Assembly: GCA_030544235.1 (NCBI GenBank)
Contig: CM060463.1
Span: forward strand, 19,593,690-19,657,689
Direction: 5' to 3'
Origin: Lepturacanthus savala
Taxonomy: Eukaryota; Chordata; Actinopteri; Scombriformes; Trichiuridae
Length of the DNA stretch: 64,000 nt
A program made the position numbers and the translations under genes. Numbering within the stretch: the stretch's first letter is position 1; each line of letters opens with the position of its first letter. Positions 13,433-24,148 of the stretch are shown here, in pieces. The notes beneath the pieces are model-generated. The model was not told the origin of the DNA. It did no database searches and saw only the letters and a program-made list of their open reading frames with translations.

Positions 13433-15881
13433 CGTGCGTGCGCATGCATGTATGTGGTAAATTGTTCAGGTTAGAGCTGATGGACACATTTCAGCATTTC
13501 AGAGATGTTGTCATCTGTTCATACAGTAGAGTGGAACATTATCTTTTACACATGTTGCTACATTGTGAAAATAATGTAGATATACAGGAACATTTTAAAT
13601 TGCAGCCTATGTAACAGTTCCTGAATCTTCATAGAGCGCATATACTGTATGTAAATTATTAATCCAGGGGTGTCATACTGTACTCCTGGAGGACCAGTGT
13701 GGGTGCAGGTTTTGTTCCAACCAAGCAGTAACACATCTGATTCTACTAATGAATGTCCTCAGCAATTGCTCTAGTAGAATCAGGTGTATAATTCCTTGGT
13801 TGGAACAAAAGCCTGCACCCACACCGGCCCTCCAGGCCCGGAGTCAGACATATGTGTATCGCAAACTAACTATTTATCATGCTCACACATTCCCACTTAC
13901 TATCATATCAGAGAGATACAAATATGTATCTTGAAAGACTCAGATTACATCAAGACCATAAAAAAACACAATAAGTTTCTTTGTCAATGCTCTTTTTCAT
14001 TTCACCTGCTGCAGAGACATGTCTGTCTCTATGTTTGATGATTGACATTAGCTAGAGGGTGGTGTTGGTGTTTTACTGATTGTAACTGGAGTGGAGTAGC
14101 TTCGTTAACACCAGAACCATCCATTCATTTGTTTGTATTGGGGGCATGGTTTATGAAAGTCCAGAGCTATTGGGTGGTACGAATGTCTATCAAATGCATC
14201 TGCACTTGTATCCAATCGTATCAAACATACATGATGAAGATAGTATATATCTAGTATAGATAGTGGTAAAAGTTGCTCATTTTTCAAAATAAACTTGCAG
14301 TCTAAATGACTTAGAACAGTTTCTAAAGCCACATCAAAAGGTAAATTACCGTCTGCCGCCATGTTGGATCCACAGTTATCAACAAAGTCACCTTTGTGTT
14401 TCGTCATCATCTCGCTGCACCCTGCCCTGTTCTGTGATTGGCTCCCTCGCTGAGGGGAAGATTGTATCCTTGGTGTCCAAACGTATTTGCAGAGCGAAGT
14501 GAATTCGTGTCCAATGAAGGACAGGTATACCCAGGCTAGGAGGGGAGTGTTAGTGTCCATGATTGCAGTAGTGTTGGTATCTGTGTTTGACTGACAGTAG
14601 CTTCAGGCATGTGTCAGTGTATGTGTTTTATTGATAGTAACTGGAGGGGAGTGTTGACGTGTGTTCGATTGTTGACAGCTAGAGAGGAGTTTGATTGATA
14701 ATGGTTGGACTATTGTGTTGGTTTCAGTGTTTGATTGACAGTAGCTGGGATGGAGTGTTGGTGTGTGTTTGACAGTAGCTGCACCGTCTTGTCAGTGTCT
14801 GTGTTTGATCGTCAGTACCTGTGGGAGCATGTCAGTGTCTCTGTTTGACTGTAGGGTATTGTCTGTGTTTTTGATTGATGGCAGCTGCAGAGTCATATCA
14901 GTGTCTGTGTTTGATTGACAGTAGCTACAGGGGTGCGTCTGTGTGTGTCATTGACAGCACCTTGAGCAGAGTGTCGGTGTCTGTGTTTGATTGACAATAA
15001 TTGGACGGGCATGTTTGTGTGTTTGATTGATATTCACTGGGTGGGGAGTGTCTTGTGTGTGTGTGTGTTTGAACGAGGGCATCTGTGTTAATAACTTTGG
15101 GCATGTGTCAGTGTGTGTTTGACTAAGGTGGCTAGAGTGGCATGTCGGTGTTTGTGTGTTAGATTCACAGCAGGTAGAGAGTTGTATTATTGTCTGTATT
15201 TGATTGACAGCAGCAAGAGATGAGTTTGTTTGATTGATGCCAGCTGGAATTCATAAGGTTTCCATGTTAAAAAGGAAATCTAACAGAAGTCAAATTAATT
15301 AAAATGCAAAACAAAGAAAACATATCAAATATAGAATTCTTCATTTTTCTCAAGGAAAATACAGGATAACGGATACTTTTTCTTATTTTATTAAGGATTT
15401 TTTCCTTGAAGAATTTTTTGCACTTGGCATAGTGGTTCTAGACAGGATGATTTTTTTTTTTTATTTCCAATATAACTATAATAAATATCTCATCATAGAA
15501 CATATTGAGCTTAAAGTGGAAATTCACCACTTTTAATATGATGGCTGTTTACATTTTGGACACCTCTGATAAGAATGGCAATCTATGACTAATGAAAATT
15601 GAGAAAATGGCTCTTAAGGGTATTGCTACACCCATCTGGATGCATTACGTACTGTACGTCTTTGTCTAGTCAGCATCGAAGCCACTGCTGGCAGTCAGTG
15701 TGTTTACAATTCACAGAGTGGTGATTACAGCACAGATATTACTATTAGTATCAATATGTGTGGATCACTTTGTGGAGCACTTTACTGAGTACTGCAGGGT
15801 GCTCTGGACAGCTGTCTGTTGTCATTTCAGCTTGTGAAAATTGCAAAAGGCTATTTCTCTCATATATATACATATATACAG

Positions 15882-15940
<59 letters not shown>

Positions 15941-18900
15941 AGCCATGCTTGAAATACAGCATTCACACACAGACCAGCAGTCTAGCTCCTCTTGCATGAT
16001 AAAAACGAGAGGACGAAAATGATACTGTAACCAAGAACATCTGTAATTGTCTTTTGAGTGTTTGATGGTTATTTATGTGCCTAAGGAAATAACCGCTGTA
16101 ATTTTGCTCCTATAATTCACAGCTCTTTCTCTCAACAACCAGTCTCTTTCCTGAATCATCTCGCATGGCTGCAGAGCACCATTTTTTTCTCTCACTGCTG
16201 CTGGTTGCTCATTTTTTCTCTCTCATTTTTTCTTATATTTATTTCTTACATTTTTTGATCAGAAACCAGAAATTGAACTGGGGACTCGCTACTCAGGGCA
16301 TATGTGCTCATTAGCTGATCGGGTTGCTCAAAAGCCTTTACTTTAAATGTTTTCAAAGAAGAGAAATATACTCCCTTCTTCCTAAAATGGTCAAAAATTG
16401 TTACAGGCGCACTTCCTTGTTTGATGAGTTAAGCAGCATTGGTCCCGTTAACTCACCCCTGGCCTTCATAAACTCCCTAAATAATATAAATAACAATTTC
16501 ACACTTGCTTGAGGTGTAGTTTTTTGTTGCCATTTTTGTAAATGTGAAATGGAAAACACTAACAGTGGTGACCAGAAAGGGGAACTGAAGCCCAGCTACG
16601 CTGGGGGAAGCAGAGCTACATTGATCTGGCCTTTGGTTATCAGGGATTTGACGGTCTGATTCATTAGTCTGAACAAAACCTCACACAGTTAGTTTGTTCC
16701 AAGGTTAATTGATTAGCTAGCTAAGTTAATGAGCCAGGCACAGAGACAATACAAATTAATTACTGATAAAAAACGGTCAGTCAGTCATTTTCTATACCTG
16801 CTTATTCCATAGGGTCACCAGGGTCTGCTGGAGCCTATCCCAGCGTACTTTGAGCGGGAGGCAGGGATACACCCCAGACAGGTCGCCATTCTATCATGGG
16901 GCACACACACAATTCATTCACACCATTTGCATCAATTTAAAGTCTCCAATTAACCTCAGCATGTCTTTGGACTGTGGAAGTAAGCCAGAGGACCTGGAAA
17001 AAAACACAGACAGGGAGAACTTGCAAACTCCACACAGAAAGGTCCCAGGTCAAGGTCTTGAAACAAGGTCTTGAAACTTGTATCACCATGTCGCCCACTA
17101 ACATACAATGTAAATGCAACATTGACAATGTAAATGTGACATCCTGGTAATATTTTGCAAACTGATTTGCTATCTCATAATGGCTGTTTAGTAACTTTGT
17201 AGGCCAACACCACAGCTGCTCTGGGGCCTCCATCATCTGTTCTTTGTCTTGCACTAGACAGGAATTATTCTAGTTCCATATTGACACCTTCTTAAAATAA
17301 TGGCCTATGTCATTTTTTCAGATTTTTTAGGAAACACAAAAAAACATGTAATATATGATCAAAACATTTCTAACAACAGATGCCTATAGCTACAACAAGG
17401 TCAGTCAAATATGGAACATGAGAGAATTAAATTACTTCATCTAACATGCCTTTGTGACATAGGCAATTATTTTAAGATGGTGACGATATTTAAGAAATCA
17501 TTTATTGCTGATGTAGGCTCTTCAAGGTTCTTCAGCACTGAGTTTACCCAAATGCTTTATGTCATTTTTCTAATTCCTCAGTTTTCCTTTTGAGTAATTT
17601 TCTTGCATATTCTTTCAATTTTTATCTAGGGGAGACATAAGCTATTATTCCTCCTCCTTAGAACCAATCTTTGCTTCTTCCCATAAAATAACTGGATTTA
17701 TGTCTTATGTATTACTATACATGATATACTCTTGTAAAACTCTATTTGGCCAAATTGGATTGTAATACTGTTAAGAATAGATAGATCTTTAGAGAACACA
17801 AAGAAATAATCAAGTCTTGAATAGTCTCCTGTAACTGGGGAGTAATATGTGTAATCCCTTTGAGTTGGATCCAAATTTAACGTAATCTTAATCTAAATAA
17901 ACCTAGATCTACTAATACAATATCTTTAGAGAATTTCCTAAACATAAGTGAATCATTTTGGGCCATATGTTTTGTGCTACTTTGGGAATCCACTTTTTCA
18001 TTCATCAATAAATTAAAGTCTCCTCATAATGAAATTATTATTTTACTTTGGACTGTAATTCAATAAATAATCTTCTAATCTGTATGTGATCCTTCCTCAG
18101 GGGGGTTGTATATACTTAATAGCCTGATACAAAAATATATCTGCTCTCCTTGTTAAAAGGATTATTTCCTCCATTTGATTTATGGTTTCTTATCATAGTT
18201 ATAACACCTCTTCTGGATGAGTAGTAGGTTGAATTAAAAAAAAGTTTCTTGCATGAATTCAGTATATCCTTGGCTTTTTCAGACCATTAACCAAGTGCCT
18301 ACAGTCTGTCATGTTTGTGTCTGTACATGGATGCTAAGATCTTTGGCCAGGACCCTGTAAAATCTTGCAGTTGCACAGTCTGCTCCTCCCAATGCGAAGT
18401 TGAATATCACCACTCCAGTTTTGCGGTTTCAGTTTTGAGCTTGTTTGGATAGAATGACTGGAATTTGAAATCTCCTTGTTTCAGTTGTCTCTTGATCTCA
18501 ACATACTTCTTCTTTATGTACTGCAGAGTAATAGTGGTTGAAAAAAAAATCCATTTCCGATTGAACTTGTTTTTTTTTTCTTTTTCCAAGCCCTATATAG
18601 GACATTTTCTTTAATTCAGAAGCTTGAGAATTTCACTAGAATTGATCTCAGAGGATCCTTTGGGTTCGTTGGTTTCTTCTGAAGTGATCTGTGGGCTCTT
18701 TTTATCCCCAGATTGTGCTCAGGGGATGAATTTAAAAGTCCCTTAATAAATGGGTCAGTAAATTTCAGCATTATCTCCATTCTCAGCAGCCTGTGACACT
18801 TCATATATTCTTAAATTGTTGTCTGTCAGTTTTCCAAATCCTGACATTTCTCTTGTAGGTACTAATTCCATTGCGGAAGGAAGGATAACACTCTCTTTGG

Positions 18901-21900
18901 ATAACTGATTGAAAATCAGAAAAATTACCACATAACATACACAATAAAAAATATAAAGGCAGCACTTAATTCTGCCCCAAATTTATTTATATTAAAAGAT
19001 CTAAGTTCTATGCATATAAAAGGATATTTTCCCTCAACGTTTGTTCATAGTTTTTTTTATATCTGTGTTGGACATTGTGGACATTGACAGTGTGGACCTT
19101 TGCCATGAAAATCCATCCACCTGACAGGTGTGGCATATCAAGTGTTGATTAAACAGCATGATTACTGCACAGGTGTGCATTCAGCTGGTCAAAATAAAAG
19201 GTCACTCCAGAATATGCAATTTTACTACATAACACAATGCCACACATGCTGCAAGTTCTGAGGGAGCATTCAATTGGCATGTCTACTGCAGGGATGTCCA
19301 CCAAAGCTGTGCAGAATTGAATATTCATTTCAGTACCTTAAGCCACTGATTCTTAAAGTTTTTTAATGTCAAAGACCCTTAAACTCACAAAGGACCACAG
19401 ACCCCATCTAATATTTTATTCTTTTAGATGTTTTTTAAAAGAAAGATTAGGAAACCCAAAGCCAAAATTATGGAGGGCTGAAACTGCCTTAAAAATAAAT
19501 AAATAATAATAACTCAGTACATAAAAAATATACCAGTAAATGTTCAGTCATCTTCTTCTATACCTGCTTATTCCTCATTAGGGTCACAGGGGTCTGCTGG
19601 AGCCTATCCCAGTGCGTTACGGCGAGAGGCAGGGATACACCCCAGATGGTCGCCAGCCAATCGTGGGGCACACACACCATTCACTCACACATTCACACCT
19701 ACGGGCAATTTAGAGTCTCCAATTAACCTCAGCATGTTTTTGGACTGTGGGAGGAAGCCGGAGAACCCGGTGAAAACCCACGCAGACACGGGGAGAACAT
19801 GCAAACTCCACACAGAAAGGTCCCAGACCCAGGACCAAGGAGGTCTTGAACCTGCGACCTTCTTGCTGTGAGGCAACAGCGCTAACCCCTGCACCACCGT
19901 GTCGCCCGTAAATGTTCATATTTATTTAATTTTAAATTTTTACATTTTTATTTCATAAAATCAATATATGTGTTTATGTATCTGTACACACTTCCTGGAA
20001 GCTGAAAACATATCAGTTCTTGTATGGCCTGCATGCACACCAGACATCTCATTGAGCATTTTTGGGATGCTCTGGTTTGGTACCTATAACAGCATGTTCC
20101 AATTCCTGCCAATATCCATCAACTTCGAACAGCCATTGAAGAGGAGTGGACCAACATTCCACAGGCAAAAGTCAACAACCTGAATAACTCTATGTGAAGT
20201 GATTTGCCGTACTGCAAATGCCAGATACTGACTGGTTAACCCCACCACTACAACCACCATCACACATGCACACACAAAGTTACATCACAATAAATAAAAT
20301 GACAGAAACCATCTTTGGGGGAAAATATATTTGATTGATTTTTTGTTGTTTTTTTTAATTTTGGCTCGTATCCCATTCACTGAAAAAGAGATGGGATCTT
20401 TTGACCTATACAATCACCAAGGGGTGATCCAGATTTTGTGTTATAGGAGTGCAATGTTAATTATAAGCGTACTCTTTACATACAGAGCGACAGTCCATTT
20501 TAGTTTAGGTCTATACATAATTGCTACCACTTATCTCCACTATGGTCTAAATTGTTAATACTGATGATAATAAACTATAACTATCAATTTGACCAAGAGT
20601 AGTTGTTAGATCAATAGGGCTTTCCTCTTGGGGATAGGAGACAATCTTTATTTATTAGAGGAAGTGTAACTGAGTGGAAGCCTCTCTTTAGCACAAGTTA
20701 CACATTGACACTTGGGTTAGTAACAGTCCTTAGTCAGTCCATATTGACCGTGGCTGTTTGTGCTGTTAGTGTGGGAATGGAAATCACAGCTGGAAGTCTG
20801 AGTGTTATTTCTTAGGCACAGTGGGGAGTCTGCACACTAGAGTTATTATGATACGAGAAATGTAGTACTAAATTCCAATACTAGTGAATTTCCCCAATTC
20901 TCAAAACCCTGGTAAAAAGACAGAAACAAACAAAAAAAAGAACTATTTTCTTAAATATACATGTCTTTTACTAAAGAAAATTGTACATTTAAATGCATAT
21001 TGCTCTTTGTAAATTTATTATTACTCCCTGACCATCTGCCGATAAAGCAAAGTACTTCGATAGACAACAGAGGTGCACAAAAGTAACTGTTTAACTCTTA
21101 ACTAATAATGCAAATTTTGATCAATTAATACTATCACTAAAATTGTTCTTTTTTAAGTTTGCCAAATGTTAAAAGAAGCATCTGAGCAGTATTATCCACT
21201 CTGTAATACCACGAGTGGCCACAAGAGAAAATTGGTCAAAGGCTAATGGCAGTCCCTTCCAGATGCTATTATATTATTCATCCATGAAATTATGCTGCAT
21301 TCCATTAACCTCAGAATTCAGAAGTTGGAGCTGGGAATGACGTCACAGCTGAGTCAAAGCCGAGTTAGGGTTCTAGTTACAAAGTCGTAAAAAAAAAAAA
21401 CGGCAAACATAACCATGGCCACAGGCTACTGTTAGCCATTTTTAGCACACTCTGCACTGTAGTCCACACATACCACATACAAAATGTAAAAAAAACTACA
21501 GCATTTTCATATATACACATTGAACAAAACCATACATACAGTTGATTCACTGCAACAAACACTACTCAGAAGTGCTGTAAACTGAATATTACAGGAGCTT
21601 CTATTACTGTTTACAGCTGGGGCAGCCATCTTGGGAAGTCAGCTCAGGGGAGGATCTACAACTTTGTGAGCTGGTAATCCGACTTCAGGGGGGTGTTCCA
21701 GATTACATTACCCATTTAGAACACTAAAAATGCCAATTCCCCCATACAAGTGAGCTATATCAATCATTCCAGTGTCAATATAGGCTACTTCTTTCCTATA
21801 TATAAAAAAAAAATGCATCCCCGGTACCTGCAGAAACAATAAAAACAAGTAGACTACAGTACCATTTTCAGGACCTTGGCATGAACATGGGGCTTCCCTT

Positions 21901-24092
21901 CTACAAATACAGACGTACGCTGGCCATGTGTGATTCGGGACAGAAGGAGGCTTTCTATCAGCCTCTCTGTCTCAGTGGACCGCCATATGTCAGGATTTAA
22001 CCACGACACCTGAATCCAGTGTCCTTTCACATTTTTCTATCACCTTCTCCCATCATTTATTCATATTGTATCTCTTTTTTCCCTTTTCTCTGTCCAGCCT
22101 CTTTCAATCTCACTTGGTCCCCTGGTTCACCATCTCCTCTCTTTCGCTGGCTTGTCACTTTACCCCCCCACTTCTTCTCCTCCTGTTTTTCCCTGCTGCT
22201 CCTAACCACCATCTGCCTTCTCCGTGTGCCATATGGAGCCTCAGCAGCATGGTGCGAACTATTTGATTGACACAAGAGACCCCTTGGAAGCTTCAACAGA
22301 AAAATTGTGGGGGGTCTCTGGAATAGGTTTGGGCCAATGACAAATGCCATCATCCATGACATGGTCATTTTTGCACATGAGAAAGAAGCAAATAGTAGCA
22401 GCCACAATATTTGTAGCTATGATGGAGGTAACGGGTTGGATTAAAGTTTCATGTCATTAATGCTGAAATATTTATACTTCCAATACCAGATATTTATATT
22501 TGATTCTCTTATTACAATATGGATATTGTAGTAATTAGGGGTAAATGTATAGTTCATCATTACCAGGAACACAGTTGAAAGTAACTATACTGTCTGGATT
22601 TCGTCTAAATGATACCCAGTTGGTAGGAACTTATTCTTCCACCTAACATAATCCTATGTGTAATACAGCTGCATAAATGTATCATGTGTGCAGCTATTAC
22701 AGCTTCACAAACACCATTGAGGCAGTATGTGATGTGTCTGGGAAGACAGTTTTAGTTTTTAGTCTTTCTTGTATGATAATCTTCACAATTAAACAATAAG
22801 ATTACATACTATGATTTCTTGTATTCATTAAGAAGCATTACAAAATTTGAAATGCACTAATTTATACTTAGATTTTCCAAACACATTAAGTTGTTGTATC
22901 TGATCAGTATCGTCGATACCAGCCTGAATTTGAATTTAAGTACTGGATAAGAAAAGAAATCGTTGCCATCACACATCACTGCTGGCTCAGAGTCAAGGTT
23001 GGTTCAATCTGCAATAAAGCTTTTAAACTTCTGGAGGAGGAGTAATAAACCACCTTCTGTGATCTACTCACAAAATACACAAATGTTAGGCCTTGCTAAA
23101 ATATATTTTCAGTTACCTTATTGCACAAAATCACTGATAATGCTGCCCTTTCATCCTTGAAGAACTTTGTGCAACCTTGCTCTGAGGTCCTGAGTGGAGC
23201 CTTAACATCAGTCATTTTTCCAATTAGCCTTTTCTTGTAAAGCCATTAAATAATGGGACATGCTTCCAGACAATCTAAAAAATATATATTTTCTGTTTGA
23301 GCTATGTTGTCAAAAAATGGATTCTGAGCCAGCAGTGATATCAACACTGACAGTTTGATGTTACATCAGGGGTTTCAAACTGTCTGCCCTGTCTCTCACT
23401 CTTGGAGCAACCAGCAACCATCATGATCAGTAATTGGTAATTATTTCTCCTATGAGTTGACAGTACTAGCTGTTGGTCTGAAACAATTGGAGTCTGAGTT
23501 TGAGACCCCTGTGCTGCCCTACTGGGTACATAAGGTACTTTGTGGGTAGCTGCATCCTATATATAGCTATAATGTAGTACACACCAACATCTATGTATAT
23601 ATATTAATGACAACTTTAATCATCTCCTTGTGATACCACAGTATTAGCTAAAAATTAAATGATTAAAACCTGGCCAAAACTTTTTAAATTATTGGATTTT
23701 CATCATTTCATTTTTAGCCAATGTTGGGAATGGTACCATGACGACATGGTTAAATTTTGGTAATCATCATAAAAAATCCTGCTTTCTCGATCACTTAGAA
23801 TTTTTTATTGTTAGGTAACGTTGTGTTAAATGGACTTTCAAACAGGCGCCATCGTTTAGGGCCACCTGGTGGTGATATCTTTCACCTGCATAGCATCGGA
23901 CAACAATGTTGGGTGGGAATCACCCAATATGCCTGGCGGAGGTCTGTGCTCTCAGAATGTTTTTCTAGTTCAAATTGAAAAACATTTATTCACAAAGTTT
24001 AATACAGAACAATATTGTTTCTTATTATTCTTATTCATATTGCCAATGAATAACAGTTGTTTCTGGTTTCTGTCTAGGCATGTGCATTGGAT

Positions 24093-24148
<56 letters not shown>

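Noticed and set aside
14560..15250. CRISPR-like array
   Set aside because: Units vary in length and sequence, there are no constant repeats with unique spacers, and the host is a vertebrate; it is a minisatellite.
19842..19896. Possible tRNA gene on the minus strand
   Set aside because: A and B boxes are present, but they belong to a 361-base SINE with target duplication; no cloverleaf or anticodon arm fits.
22057..22407. 116-codon antisense frame in a cpne9 intron
   Set aside because: Low-complexity Lys/Arg/Glu-rich translation of a pyrimidine-rich strand; no domain seen.
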